Source: Bacteroidales bacterium
GTDB taxonomy: Bacteria; Bacteroidota; Bacteroidia; Bacteroidales; UBA932
Length of the DNA stretch: 49,959 nt
Reading direction: 5' to 3'
Assembly (NCBI GenBank): GCA_017455065.1
Contig: JAFTBU010000032.1
Coordinates: forward strand, 1-49,959
This document shows positions 36,101 to 45,428 of this stretch, piece by piece (position 1 is the first letter of the stretch; each line of letters begins with the position of its first letter). The notes beneath the pieces are model-generated. The model was not told the DNA's origin. It was given only the letters and a program-made list of their open reading frames with translations, and made no database searches. The translations under genes and the position numbers were made by a program.

Positions 36101-37225
36101 ATGCGTTACTACCTTATCGCCGGTGAAGCGTCGGGCGACCTTCATGGCAGCAACCTTATGAAAGGCCTCAAACAGGAGGACCCCGGAGCACAATTCCGCT
36201 TCAGGGGCGGAGACATGATGGCCGCGGTCGGAGGCACCCTCGTCTACCACTACAAGGAGGGCGCAGTGATGGGTGTGTCCGATGTGATCATGAAGTCCCG
36301 CCAGCTCGCGGACAATCTCAAGGCCTGCCGCGAGGACATCCTCAAATGGGACCCGGATGTGGTCATACTCATAGATTATCCCGGATTCAATTTCCGCATA
36401 GCCCGGTTCGCGCACGAAAAGGGCATAAAGGTCTATTGGTACATCGCCCCCAAGACCTGGGCATCCAGGCAGGGGCGCAACCGCAAGCTCAAGGCGTGGG
36501 TGGACAAACTGTTCATCGTCTTCCCTTTCGAAAAGGATTATTTCGCCTCGAAGGGCATCCCCTATGTTTACAAGGGCAATCCCCTGGTGGATGCCGTGGA
36601 TTCCCACGAATACAAGAGGCCCTGCGAGGGTCCGTATATAGCCATACTCGCCGGCTCCCGCAAGGGAGAGATGGACAGGATGATGCCTGTGTGCATGCAG
36701 ATGGCCGACCGCTATCCGGACCGGCACTTCATCATCGCCGGCGCTCCCGCGAGGGAGTACCTGGACTATGCCGCCCATATGGAGGGCAGGCCCAATGTGG
36801 AGCTGATGTTCGACAGGACCTACGATATCCTGAAATATGCCGACTGCGCCGTGATCAATTCGGGGACGGCATCCCTCGAGGCTGCCCTGATCGGCACTCC
36901 ACAGGTGGTCTGCTGGTCGACTTCGGGGCTCACCTATTTCGTGGCTTCGAAGCTGCTGAGGGTAGTCCAGCGCATCAAATACATCTCGCTGGCCAACCTC
37001 ATCCTGGACAAATTCATTTTCAAGGAGTTGATCCAAGGTGATTTCACCGTGGACAAGCTCTGTGCGGAAGTCGGGAGGCTCTGCGGCGACGGCGCCTGCC
37101 GCGCGCAGATGACGGCCGACTACGCGGCCGTCAGGGAGGCCCTCGGCGGAGCCGGTGCCTCCCGCGCCGTCGCCCGCGCCATGGTCGGCTCCCTCCGTCG
37201 CGTAGGTGCCGGAATAGAAAACTAA
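36101..37225 (+). CDS. lpxB: Lipid-A-disaccharide synthase
   Basis: A 374-residue GT19 glycosyltransferase that joins UDP-2,3-diacylglucosamine to lipid X to make the lipid A disaccharide at the inner membrane. The family motif is at the start (YYLIAGEASGDLHGSNLM), followed by YPGFNFRIARFA, YIAPKTWA and LAGSRKGEM. The NSGTASLEAALIGTPQVV segment is the nucleotide-sugar binding part. I use the ATG at 36101 because the longer frame would begin inside the promoter. The 53-residue peptide gene begins 12 bases after its stop, so lpxB may be the first gene of that cluster. Confidence 0.95.
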   Translation: MRYYLIAGEASGDLHGSNLMKGLKQEDPGAQFRFRGGDMMAAVGGTLVYHYKEGAVMGVSDVIMKSRQLADNLKACREDILKWDPDVVILIDYPGFNFRIARFAHEKGIKVYWYIAPKTWASRQGRNRKLKAWVDKLFIVFPFEKDYFASKGIPYVYKGNPLVDAVDSHEYKRPCEGPYIAILAGSRKGEMDRMMPVCMQMADRYPDRHFIIAGAPAREYLDYAAHMEGRPNVELMFDRTYDILKYADCAVINSGTASLEAALIGTPQVVCWSTSGLTYFVASKLLRVVQRIKYISLANLILDKFIFKELIQGDFTVDKLCAEVGRLCGDGACRAQMTADYAAVREALGGAGASRAVARAMVGSLRRVGAGIEN

Positions 37226-37237
37226 CCACATCACTAT

Positions 37238-37399
37238 ATGCCTATGAAGGAAAAACACTACTCTGCTCCGGACATGGACACCGTGACTCTCATGCAGTCC
37301 GCGGCCCTTATGGAGAACCTTTCCGGCCTCCCCTTCGGAGTCTGGAACTATGGCAATGAAGACCCTGAAAACCAGTACTACTACTATGATGAAGACTAG
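37238..37399 (+). CDS. Short peptide gene (53 aa) ahead of the fimbrillin-like/C10 peptidase pair
   Basis: An intact 53-codon frame with two in-frame ATGs (37238 and 37244). It reads MPMKEKHYSAPDMDTVTLMQ, then SAALMENLSGLPFG, and ends in a YYYYDED tail. The pattern Y-x-x-P-x-M-x-x-V-x-L near the start resembles short, poorly studied peptides often found in Bacteroidales. There is no signal peptide. The frame fills the gap exactly: it starts 12 bases after lpxB and its stop lies inside the first codons of the next gene. That close fit is the main evidence that it is real. It could be a leader for coupling, a peptidase substrate or an inhibitor; none is shown. Confidence 0.6.
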   Translation: MPMKEKHYSAPDMDTVTLMQSAALMENLSGLPFGVWNYGNEDPENQYYYYDED

Positions 37400-38600
37400 A
37401 AGAATACCCCTCGGGTGGGTCGCAGCCTCGTTTGCGGCTCTCATCCTCCCCTTCTCCTGCCGTTCAGTAAATGAACCAGTACCGGATGACACCCCCTACT
37501 ATGAGCAGAAGGTAGAGATCAAGGCCTTCCTCGAGCCCGGCTCCAAGACCACGCTCTCCGGACTCGACGTCCTCTGGGCTTCAGGAGACCAGATAAAGGT
37601 CTACAACTCCGGCAACCCCTCCGGAAAGCTGTTCACCCTCAAAGCCGAATCAGTAGGCCAGCAGGAAGGCACCTTCACCGGTTCCGACCCCGGCTCGGCG
37701 CCTTATTACGCCATATACCCCGCATCTGACGGCGGCACCCTCTCAGGCACCACCCTGGGTGTCACCCTCCCCTCTACGCAGAGCTATGTCGCCGGCTCTT
37801 TCGCCAGCGGCTCCTTCCCTGCCGTAGCAGCGGGCAGCGACCTTGACCACATGGATTTCAAGAACCTCTGCGGCGTGCTGCGCGTGCTTCTGCGGGGCAG
37901 CACTTCCGTGACGAGGATAGAGCTCACCACCCTCGGAGACGAATTCCTCTGGGGCACAGGCACCGTGGCCATGAACTACGGTGACGCGGCTCCCGTCCTC
38001 GAATTCGCCGGCGTCCCCGATGCAGCCCACAAGACATTGACACTCAACCTCCCGGCCCCCGTCGCCCTGAGCTCTGGCAGCGACGCCGAATTCCACATCG
38101 TGGTACCCGCCGGCACCCTTGCCTCCGGCTTCTCGCTCAAAGTCTATGACAGCGACTTCGGCTCCATGACCAAGACCTCCGCCACCGATGGAAGCAACGA
38201 AGTCAGACGCTCCTCACTCAGGCCCATGCCCTCGCTGAACTACGTCCAGACCGAGAATCCCTTCATGAACCTCACCGTCTTCGGAGTCTATGACATCTCG
38301 TCGGCAGTGCCCTCAGGGCAGTTGACCTACGTCCCCGGCGACCATCAGTACGTCTACAGGACCACCCCGACCTCCCACTCCTTCCGTCTGCAGGATTTCG
38401 CCGCAGGAAAGGCCCTCACCGTCGAGGTCCCCTCAGCCGCGCTGACCGTCGGTTCTGACTACACCCTCACGGTGAGCTCCATAGGCACCACGGGCATCCC
38501 CGATTCCTCCCCCGTCGTGAATCTCGTGCGCTGCGAAGGCGGCGTCGCCTGGTTCAAGGACAATGTGAACAAAGTTGGATACATAATCGCGGTGGACTGA
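37389..38600 (+). CDS. Fimbrillin-like lipoprotein
   Basis: A 403-residue lipoprotein (start ATG 37389; 37386 also possible) with a signal peptide ending LPFSC (C24). The region after it (KVEIKAFLEPGSKTTLSG, then VLWASGDQIKVYN) matches the N-terminal pattern of Bacteroidetes fimbrillin/Mfa-like proteins, where W-x-x-x-D-x-I begins a beta-sandwich. The second half (from about ENPFMNLTVFGVYD) is another beta-rich unit that I cannot name. It overlaps the peptide gene by 11 bases and lies one base before the C10 peptidase, so these are one transcript with coupled translation. It may be a pilus subunit or an adhesin processed by the peptidase. Confidence 0.7.
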   Translation: MKTRRIPLGWVAASFAALILPFSCRSVNEPVPDDTPYYEQKVEIKAFLEPGSKTTLSGLDVLWASGDQIKVYNSGNPSGKLFTLKAESVGQQEGTFTGSDPGSAPYYAIYPASDGGTLSGTTLGVTLPSTQSYVAGSFASGSFPAVAAGSDLDHMDFKNLCGVLRVLLRGSTSVTRIELTTLGDEFLWGTGTVAMNYGDAAPVLEFAGVPDAAHKTLTLNLPAPVALSSGSDAEFHIVVPAGTLASGFSLKVYDSDFGSMTKTSATDGSNEVRRSSLRPMPSLNYVQTENPFMNLTVFGVYDISSAVPSGQLTYVPGDHQYVYRTTPTSHSFRLQDFAAGKALTVEVPSAALTVGSDYTLTVSSIGTTGIPDSSPVVNLVRCEGGVAWFKDNVNKVGYIIAVD

Positions 38601-38601
38601 T

Positions 38602-40413
38602 ATGAAAAAGACTCTTATTCTTTCAATAATCGCCCTGTGCGCCTGCGCAGCGGCATTTGCCGGCAACGTATCACCTGACAAGGCCAGGACAGTGGCCTCT
38701 AACATGCTGGGACCCGCCACCAAGGGCTCCTCGCTCATGCTGGTCCGCACCGGCGGCCCCGAGTACTCCGTGCCCCTGCGCTCCTGCCCGAGCTACTACG
38801 TATTCTCCCGCACCGGCGGCGGATTCGTCATTGTCTCCGGCGAAGACTGCACCCGCCCCGTATTGGCATACTCCCTGGAGAGCACTTTCCCCGCAGGGGT
38901 GCTCCCTCCCAACCTTGAATCCTGGCTCGATTCCTGGTCCAAGCACATCCTCGGCTCCAGGAAAGCCGGCGCTAAAGCTCCCGCCGCGGTAAGTGAAAGC
39001 TGGGAGCAGCTCAGCGCCCCCGAGACCAAGAGCACTTTCCGCTCCCCCGCCGCCAACGGCGCCTACCTCGACCTCGGTACTGCCGAATGGGGCCAGGGCT
39101 ATCCTTTCAACTATTTCTGCCCCATCGTGGAGAATGCCACCGAGAAGTCAGTCACCGGCTGCGTGGCCACCGCTGCGGCCGAAATCATGAAATACTACGC
39201 CTATCCCGACGCGGGATCCGGCTCCCTCCCCTCCTACGAATACACGCTCAACGGCACATCCACCAACCATACCGAGCCCGGACACGCCCTCGGGACGGTT
39301 TACAACTGGTCCGCGATGGGCATGACCACAGCTTCCATCCTCGCCGGCGCCGCTTCCGACAGCACCGCCCTGAAGAACATCGCCCAGCTCATGTACGACC
39401 TGGGAGTCATGGTGCAGATGCAGTACAATGAGTATGGCAGCGGTTCCATCACCGACTACCTGCCCGTCTACATGGGCATGTACATGGGTTACGCCAAGAG
39501 CGCCGCATTCGAGTACAAGAACAACTACTCCGATGCTGAGTGGAAGCGCAAGCTCAAGGTCCTCCTGAAGGCCGGCCATCCCCTGATCTACTCCGGCACT
39601 TCAGCCTACGAAGGCGGCCATGCATTCATAGTGGAAGGCTACGACGAGGCTGACTACTTCCTGTGCAACTGGGGCTGGAACGGCAACGGAAACGGCTTCT
39701 ACGCCCTCGACGACCTCAATCCCATCATCGAAGATCCCTCCGGCTTCCTGACCAACCAGGGCGCCATCTTCGGCATGGTCCCCGATCCGGGCAGCGTCAC
39801 CCGCGATCCTTCAGTGTATATCGACAAGAACGGTGCCAACCTGGGCATCGCCCTCGGCAGCGGCACCATCAACGACTCCGGCACAGCTTTCAGCATGAAC
39901 ACCGGAATGCTCTACAACATGACCCTGACGGCCTACAACGGAAACGTCCGTTTCGCCCTCGTCAACGCTGCAGGTGCATTAAAGGAGTTCATCAGCGCCG
40001 TCCTGCCCCTGAACCTCGCCGCCCGCAACGGCGCCGGCTACTCCAATGTGGCCTGCTCCATCTCCTCTTCGACCCTCGCCCTCGGCGACAAGATCACCAT
40101 CTACTACGAGGTGGCCCCCGACAGCTATGTCCCCGCCCAGTTCAACGAAGAAAACGGCACCGTGGGAGAGTACCCCGTGTTCGACATGCCCAGGATAGCG
40201 CTCTCCGGCTCCTACACTGCCGGCGATGTCATCTCCCTCAAGCTGGACAATACCATAGTCCCCTACACCTCCGCGGCATGGACCTTCGACGGTGCACCCG
40301 CGATGGCGGCCGAGTACATAGTGCTCACCGCCGGCAGACATACGGTGAAGGTGGTACTCACCTACTCCGACGGCAGCACCGAGACGGTGGTACAGGAGAT
40401 CAATGTAAGTTAG
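38602..40413 (+). CDS. C10 family cysteine peptidase (streptopain/interpain type)
   Basis: A 603-residue secreted preproenzyme. The signal peptide ends AAAFAG; the pro-domain is about 21-150 (KARTVASNMLGPAT, YYVFSRTGGGFVIVSGED, the usual Spi-type fold); the catalytic domain is about 150-390. Visible parts are C187 in VTGCVATAAAEIMKYY, H340 in YEGGHAFIVEGY, and the downstream NWGWNGNGNGFY loop. The C-terminal 200 residues are beta-rich and unassigned, perhaps an outer-membrane or substrate-binding part. C10 enzymes are secreted as zymogens and cleave host or surface proteins. It is one base after the fimbrillin-like gene and overlaps the convergent yggS gene by four bases. Confidence 0.92.
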   Translation: MKKTLILSIIALCACAAAFAGNVSPDKARTVASNMLGPATKGSSLMLVRTGGPEYSVPLRSCPSYYVFSRTGGGFVIVSGEDCTRPVLAYSLESTFPAGVLPPNLESWLDSWSKHILGSRKAGAKAPAAVSESWEQLSAPETKSTFRSPAANGAYLDLGTAEWGQGYPFNYFCPIVENATEKSVTGCVATAAAEIMKYYAYPDAGSGSLPSYEYTLNGTSTNHTEPGHALGTVYNWSAMGMTTASILAGAASDSTALKNIAQLMYDLGVMVQMQYNEYGSGSITDYLPVYMGMYMGYAKSAAFEYKNNYSDAEWKRKLKVLLKAGHPLIYSGTSAYEGGHAFIVEGYDEADYFLCNWGWNGNGNGFYALDDLNPIIEDPSGFLTNQGAIFGMVPDPGSVTRDPSVYIDKNGANLGIALGSGTINDSGTAFSMNTGMLYNMTLTAYNGNVRFALVNAAGALKEFISAVLPLNLAARNGAGYSNVACSISSSTLALGDKITIYYEVAPDSYVPAQFNEENGTVGEYPVFDMPRIALSGSYTAGDVISLKLDNTIVPYTSAAWTFDGAPAMAAEYIVLTAGRHTVKVVLTYSDGSTETVVQEINVS

Positions 40414-41060
40414 TAACGGCGCGGCCCGAAAATGGCCGTGCCTATCCGGACGATGGTCGCCCCGTATTCGAGGGCTATGCGCCAGTCTCCGGACATTCCG
40501 ATAGAGAGTTCGGAAAAATCCTTGAGAGCCGGGAAACCGGCTCTTATTTTGTCATGGAGGGCCTTTATACGGGCGAAATCGGAGCGTATGAGCTCCTCGT
40601 CGTCAGTATTGGAGGCCATGCCCATCAGACCCCTTATACGGACGCCTGCGGGCGGATTTGAGCATATTTCGAGGACTTCTTCATCCGTCAGCCCGCCCTT
40701 GGTCTCTTCCTGGCCTATATGGCACTCCAGGAGTATGTCCACGGTCTTGTCATGTTCCCGGGCCCAGAAGCACACTGCATCCAGCAGATGCTGCGAATCT
40801 ATGGACTGCACGAGGGATGCATAAGGCAGCACCAGTTTGAGCTTGTTGGTCTGCAGATGGCCTATGAAATGCCATTCTATGTCCTGGGGGAGCTGCACGG
40901 CCTTGGCAGCGAACTCCTGGGGACGGTTCTCCCCGAAGCACCTCTGGCCGGCCATGTAGGCCTCCATCACCTCTTCGATGGGATGGAATTTGGAAACTGC
41001 CACCAGTTTTACTTCAGGTGGCAGTTCGCTGTGTATGCTTTCGAGATTTTCGCTTATCAC
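40410..41060 (-). CDS. yggS: YggS family pyridoxal-phosphate homeostasis protein
   Basis: A 216-residue single-domain PLP-binding TIM barrel (PLPBP). The PLP lysine is K24 in KLVAVSKFHP. Family motifs are FGENRPQEFAAK, WHFIGHLQTNK and LSIGMSGDWRIALEYGAT. It buffers free PLP and has no known catalytic activity. The start codon overlaps the yidC stop as ATGA, so it is translated after yidC. Length is standard for the family. Confidence 0.93.
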   Translation of the reverse strand: MISENLESIHSELPPEVKLVAVSKFHPIEEVMEAYMAGQRCFGENRPQEFAAKAVQLPQDIEWHFIGHLQTNKLKLVLPYASLVQSIDSQHLLDAVCFWAREHDKTVDILLECHIGQEETKGGLTDEEVLEICSNPPAGVRIRGLMGMASNTDDEELIRSDFARIKALHDKIRAGFPALKDFSELSIGMSGDWRIALEYGATIVRIGTAIFGPRRY

Positions 41061-42949
41061 TTTTTCCCGGATTTATTCTGCTGCTGACGCATCTGCTGCT
41101 GTTGCATCCTCTGGGCCTCCTCGAGTCTCTGCTGGAACTTGGACTTGGGCAGGGGTTTGCCTTCGGAAGCCTTCACCTTGGCGAGCACCTGCTCGGGATT
41201 GACCGCGTACTTGCGGATCAGCCACACCTGCAGCATGCTGATGAGCTGGGAGAGCAGATAGTAGTAACTCAAACCGGAGGAGAGGTTGTTGCAGATGAAG
41301 AACATCATGATAGGCATCATCCACTGGGTCATGAACTTCATGCTCTGGGCATTGGGATCATTGCCCGTGGGCTGGCCGGAAGTGGTCATCTTGCTGTATA
41401 TCCACATGGTCACGGCCATGAGCAGGGCGAAAAGTGAAAGGTGGTCGCCCAGGAGAGGGATCCTTGTGCCGAAATCTATGATGCTGTCATAGGCGCTGAG
41501 GTCGTCCGCCCACAGGAAGCCCTGCTGACGCAGCTCGATGGATGCAGGGAAGAAACGGAACATTGCCCAGAGTATAGGGAAGGTGAGCAAGGTCGGCAGA
41601 CAGCCGCCCATGGCGCTCACGTCCGCCCTCTTGTACAGGTCCATCGTGGCCTGCTGTTTCTTCAGGGCGTCTTCCTGCTTGGGATATCTGGCGTTTATCT
41701 TCTCGATCTCGGGCTTGAGGGCCTGCATCTTGGCAGACGAAGCGTAGGACTTGTAAGTCAGAGGGAACACCACCAGCTTGATGACCAGGGTCATGATCAG
41801 GATGATCAGACCGAAGTTGCTGATGAAACGGTGCAGCCAGTTGAACATGGGGATGATGAAATACCTCGTGAACCAGCCTACCAGCCATCCTCCCAGAGGG
41901 ATGATCTTCTCAAACTTGCGGTCGTAGGACTTCAGGGTGTTGAAATGGTTGGGACCGAAGTAGAAATGGGTCGGTATGGTCACGTCCCCTCCCCTGTTGT
42001 CGAATTCGGCGCGCATCTTGGCCGAGCAGGTCATGAGGTTGCGGTCCGGATCCGCCTCGGTGGCGAAATTGACTGCAAGCTCTCCGGAAGCGAAGGTGTT
42101 GGGGGCGTCCACTATCACGGAGAAGAACTGCTGCTGGAAGGCGAACCAGTTCAGCTTGGAGTCTATCCTCTTGGAGGCATTGCGGCCGCGGCCTATCTCC
42201 ACGGGCTTTTTCTCCCCGTCGAAATAGTAGTCGAGCTTGGAGTACTGGGACTCGTTCTTGTAGCCTTTCTCCATCCTGGGGATGGTGACGGTGTAGTCTA
42301 TGTCATACATGGAGACATTGCGGGGGATGACTCCTCCCATGCCCACGAATGAAAGCTCGTTGTCCACCATGTACTCTCCCTCGCGGAGGGTGTATTTCTG
42401 CTCGATGTAGCCGCCGCCGGAGAAAGGCAGGCGCATGGTCACTGAATTGGGCGTCTGCTCAGCCACCTGGAACACGAAGTCGGTGGTGTTGATGTACTCG
42501 CCGGCATAGATGCTGATGGCGTACTCGGAAGCACCCGGCTTGAACAGGTACAGGGAGGTGCTGTCGTAGTTGTAATAGTCCTTGACCATCGCGGTATAGG
42601 GCTGGGCGCCGCGGGTGTCGAATTCGACCTTGACCTTGTCGTTTTCGATGGCGACGATGCTGCTCTCCATGCTGTGGGAAGCCTCCAGGAGGCTGTCCTT
42701 GTAGATGGCGGGAGCGGCTGCCTGCACGGGGACGGCCTGTGCGGCCTCGGCGGGGGCGGAGATGGCGGTGGTGTCGATCTCACCTCTGGCCACGGCCTCG
42801 GCGAAGGCGATGGAGTCACGCTGGGCCTGCAGGGCGAGTTCCTGCGCCTGCTGCTCTGCGTACTGTTTGGACTTCCTGGACTGGATGAATGTGAAGCCGA
42901 AAAGAATGGCTGCGATTAAGACGAAACCGATTATCGAATTCTTGTCCAT
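41057..42949 (-). CDS. yidC: Membrane protein insertase YidC
   Basis: A 630-residue inner-membrane insertase that helps fold and insert membrane proteins, alone or with SecYEG. N-terminal helix at about 5-21 (SIIGFVLIAAILFGFTF), a large periplasmic domain (about 60-350) as in other Gram-negatives, then five conserved membrane segments (MFNWLHRFISNFGLIILIMT, LPTLLTFPILWAMFRFFPAS, LSLFALLMAVTMWIYS, MPIMMFFICNNLSSGLSYYY and others). A basic, Gln-rich tail (EAQRMQQQQMRQQQNKSGKK) probably contacts the ribosome. Its start shares one base with the stop of the DUF349 gene (TAATG) and its stop overlaps yggS as ATGA. Confidence 0.96.
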   Translation of the reverse strand: MDKNSIIGFVLIAAILFGFTFIQSRKSKQYAEQQAQELALQAQRDSIAFAEAVARGEIDTTAISAPAEAAQAVPVQAAAPAIYKDSLLEASHSMESSIVAIENDKVKVEFDTRGAQPYTAMVKDYYNYDSTSLYLFKPGASEYAISIYAGEYINTTDFVFQVAEQTPNSVTMRLPFSGGGYIEQKYTLREGEYMVDNELSFVGMGGVIPRNVSMYDIDYTVTIPRMEKGYKNESQYSKLDYYFDGEKKPVEIGRGRNASKRIDSKLNWFAFQQQFFSVIVDAPNTFASGELAVNFATEADPDRNLMTCSAKMRAEFDNRGGDVTIPTHFYFGPNHFNTLKSYDRKFEKIIPLGGWLVGWFTRYFIIPMFNWLHRFISNFGLIILIMTLVIKLVVFPLTYKSYASSAKMQALKPEIEKINARYPKQEDALKKQQATMDLYKRADVSAMGGCLPTLLTFPILWAMFRFFPASIELRQQGFLWADDLSAYDSIIDFGTRIPLLGDHLSLFALLMAVTMWIYSKMTTSGQPTGNDPNAQSMKFMTQWMMPIMMFFICNNLSSGLSYYYLLSQLISMLQVWLIRKYAVNPEQVLAKVKASEGKPLPKSKFQQRLEEAQRMQQQQMRQQQNKSGKK

Positions 42950-44664
42950 TATTCCTGCCCCTCCTCTTTACTGCGGATCTGCTGCTCGAGAGCCTTGAGC
43001 TCTGCCTTGGCAGCTTCGATACGCTCCTGCATCTGCTGGATGAGAGGAGCGGAATTCTTGGACGCTGAGAAGAATCCTATATTGTTCTCGTATGTGACGA
43101 TATCCTGCTGGAGCTGGTTGTACTTGGAGATGAGGATGTCCTTCTCGCTGCGGGGAGCCTTGGCGGCAGGACCGCGGCCCTGGGCCGATCCTCTGTGGCC
43201 GAACAGGGGGAATTTCTCCTGCATGGCCTCACGGTAAGCCTGGTTGACTGCGTCCTTTTCCTTGAAAGGCACGAAGCCTATGGCCTGCCAGCGCTCGCTG
43301 AAGGCCCTCATGGCCTCGGCGTTCGCGGTCTGGTCGTCCACGCTTTCGTAGGCGAGGATGTCCTCCACGACCTTCTTCTTGGCCTTGAGATTTCCGTAGA
43401 AATCATTCTCCGGCTTGGCGTTCTTGTCCCTCTCGGCGAAGAACTCGTCGCAGGCGGCGCGGAAACGCTTCCAGAGCTGCTCGGACTTCTTGCGGGGCAC
43501 GGCGCCTATCTCTTTCCACTGCTTCTGCAGGGCGATGAACTGGTCCGTGGCCTTCTTCCACTCGGTGCTGGACTTGAGAGCTTCGGCGGCCTCGATGATG
43601 GCCATCTTCTTCTCGTAGTTCTCGTTCATGCTGTCCTTGAAACCGGAATAGAAGACCCTCTTGCGCTCGAAGAACTGGTCGCAGGCGGCGCGGAAACGGG
43701 CATATATCTTCTGGTTCTCTTTCTTGGTGGCGAAACCTATCTTCTTCCACTGGGCCTGGATGTCCTCGATTTCCTTGGACAGGGCGTTCCATTCATTGGA
43801 AGAGCTGACTTCCTTGGCTGCGATGGCCTCCACCTGCTCGCAGAGGGCGGTCTTGGCCTCGAGATTCTTCTCCTGCTCACCCTTGAGGTCCTCGAAATGG
43901 GCCTGGTATTTCTTGTTGATCACGGCGGTGGCAGCCTTGAAGCGGTTCCAGATGTCCTCGCGGTATTCCTTGGCCACGGGACCGAACTCCTTCCACTGCT
44001 CGTGGAGTTTCTGGAGCTCGTGGAAAGCGTTGACTATGTTCTCGTTCTCGGCAAGCTTCTCCGCAGCCTCGCAGAAGGCGACCTTGGCTTCGTAGTTCTT
44101 CTTGAAGTCCAGGTCCCTGAGGTCGCGGTTGATCTTGACCATGTCGTAGAATTTCTCCACGTAGAACTGGTATGTATCGTTGATATCCCTGAACTTGGCG
44201 GCAGGCACGGGGCCGGCTTCCCTCCAGCGGTTCTGGAGATCGCGGAAGGCGGGGAATGAAGCGCTCACGTCGTCCTGGCTCTCGGCGAGGGCCTTGAGCT
44301 CTTCGATGATGGCCTGTTTGCGGACGAGGTTCTCCTCACGCTCCTTCTCCTGCTCACGGTTGAAATCCGCGCGCAGTTTCTTGTAGTCCGCGTACATGGC
44401 CTTGAAATTTTCTTCGACGCTTTCGAGAGGGTTGGAAATGGTATCCACCGCTTCACTCTTGAGTTTGCCCAAAAGCTTGTAGAATGCAGACTTGAGTGCT
44501 TCCGCCTCCTTTGAACGGGTCATGGCGTCTTCACTCTGGCGGAGCTCCTGGAACATGTCGGAAAGTTCCGCCAAACTCTTGTCGGAAAGGTTCTGCTCTG
44601 CTTTAGGCTCTTCTACCGCTACATCTGAAGTTTTGATTTCTTCAGGGATCGTTGTGTTGCTCAT
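42949..44664 (-). CDS. DUF349 repeat protein
   Basis: A 571-residue, highly charged, helical cytoplasmic protein with about five DUF349 repeats, each with a W-x-x-x-G-x-V/A core (RWREAGPVPAAKF, QWKEFGPVAKEYR, QWKKIGFATKKEN, QWKEIGAVPRKKS, RWQAIGFVPFKEK). The N-terminal 90 residues and the C-terminal tail (LLIQQMQ-like heptads, LKALEQQIRS) look coiled coil. The function is unknown. It is the first gene of the DUF349-yidC-yggS operon and has a -7 box at 44692-44699. Linkage to yidC suggests, without proving, a role near membrane protein insertion or ribosomes. Confidence 0.88.
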   Translation of the reverse strand: MSNTTIPEEIKTSDVAVEEPKAEQNLSDKSLAELSDMFQELRQSEDAMTRSKEAEALKSAFYKLLGKLKSEAVDTISNPLESVEENFKAMYADYKKLRADFNREQEKEREENLVRKQAIIEELKALAESQDDVSASFPAFRDLQNRWREAGPVPAAKFRDINDTYQFYVEKFYDMVKINRDLRDLDFKKNYEAKVAFCEAAEKLAENENIVNAFHELQKLHEQWKEFGPVAKEYREDIWNRFKAATAVINKKYQAHFEDLKGEQEKNLEAKTALCEQVEAIAAKEVSSSNEWNALSKEIEDIQAQWKKIGFATKKENQKIYARFRAACDQFFERKRVFYSGFKDSMNENYEKKMAIIEAAEALKSSTEWKKATDQFIALQKQWKEIGAVPRKKSEQLWKRFRAACDEFFAERDKNAKPENDFYGNLKAKKKVVEDILAYESVDDQTANAEAMRAFSERWQAIGFVPFKEKDAVNQAYREAMQEKFPLFGHRGSAQGRGPAAKAPRSEKDILISKYNQLQQDIVTYENNIGFFSASKNSAPLIQQMQERIEAAKAELKALEQQIRSKEEGQE

Positions 44665-44691
44665 ATGCTCTGATGATATAATGTTAACTTA

Positions 44692-44699
44692 CAAATATA
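44692..44699 (-). promoter_or_regulatory. -7 promoter box for the DUF349-yidC-yggS operon
   Basis: The minus strand reads TATATTTG, 27 bases before the ATG at 44664. It is 20 bp from the divergent trmD box. Confidence 0.65.
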
Positions 44700-44719
44700 G
44701 TAATTTTCGATTAATTCGG

Positions 44720-44727
44720 TATTTTTG
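44720..44727 (+). promoter_or_regulatory. -7 promoter box for trmD
   Basis: TATTTTTG ends 17 bases before the ATG at 44745, predicting a leader of about 10 bases. Confidence 0.65.
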
Positions 44728-44744
44728 CATAAAAATAGAGAAAG

Positions 44745-45422
44745 ATGCGCATAGACATACTCACAGTAGTCCCCGAACTGCTCGACAGTCCCCTCAGCCA
44801 CTCGATCGTGGGCCGGGCCGTGAAGAAAGGCCTGGTCGAAATCCATGTCCACAACATACGCAAATACGGCCTGGGGCCGCGCAAGTCCGTGGACGACTAC
44901 AGCTACGGCGGCGACGCCGGGATGGTGATGATGGTCGAGCCGGTCTACCGCATGATCGAAGAGCTCAAATCCGAGCGTGAGTATGACGAAATCATCTACA
45001 TGTCCCCCGACGGGGAACTGCTGGACCAGGCCATGAGCAACCAGCTCTCCATGAAGGAGAACATCATGATCCTCTGCGGCCACTACAAAGGCATAGACCA
45101 CAGGATACGCGAGCATCTGATCACCAGGGAGATATCCGTAGGCGACTACGTGGTGAGCGGCGGCGAAATCCCCGCGGCCCTGCTCGCCGATTCCATCATA
45201 AGGCTGATCCCCGGTGCCCTCACCGATGAGACCTCCGCCCTGAGCGACAGTTTCCAGGACAATCTCCTCTCCCCTCCCGTGTACACCCGCCCCGCCGAAT
45301 TCAACGGCTGGAAGGTGCCGGACGTGCTTCTGAGCGGCAATCCTAAACTTATCAGGGACTGGCAGGACAAGCAGGCCATCGAAAGGACCAGGGCTCTGCG
45401 TCCCGGACTGCTCGAGAAATAG
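44745..45422 (+). CDS. trmD: tRNA (guanine-N1)-methyltransferase TrmD
   Basis: A 225-residue SPOUT methyltransferase that makes m1G37 in tRNAs read by CNN codons, preventing frameshifts. The opening [20 protein letters not shown] and the trefoil-knot SAM site ([30 protein letters not shown]) are typical, as is the closing [20 protein letters not shown]. The length is normal. It has its own promoter and ends seven bases before the 3' end of the RNase P RNA gene on the other strand, where a poly-A/T run may stop both transcripts. Confidence 0.96.
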   Translation: MRIDILTVVPELLDSPLSHSIVGRAVKKGLVEIHVHNIRKYGLGPRKSVDDYSYGGDAGMVMMVEPVYRMIEELKSEREYDEIIYMSPDGELLDQAMSNQLSMKENIMILCGHYKGIDHRIREHLITREISVGDYVVSGGEIPAALLADSIIRLIPGALTDETSALSDSFQDNLLSPPVYTRPAEFNGWKVPDVLLSGNPKLIRDWQDKQAIERTRALRPGLLEK

Positions 45423-45428
45423 AAAAAA

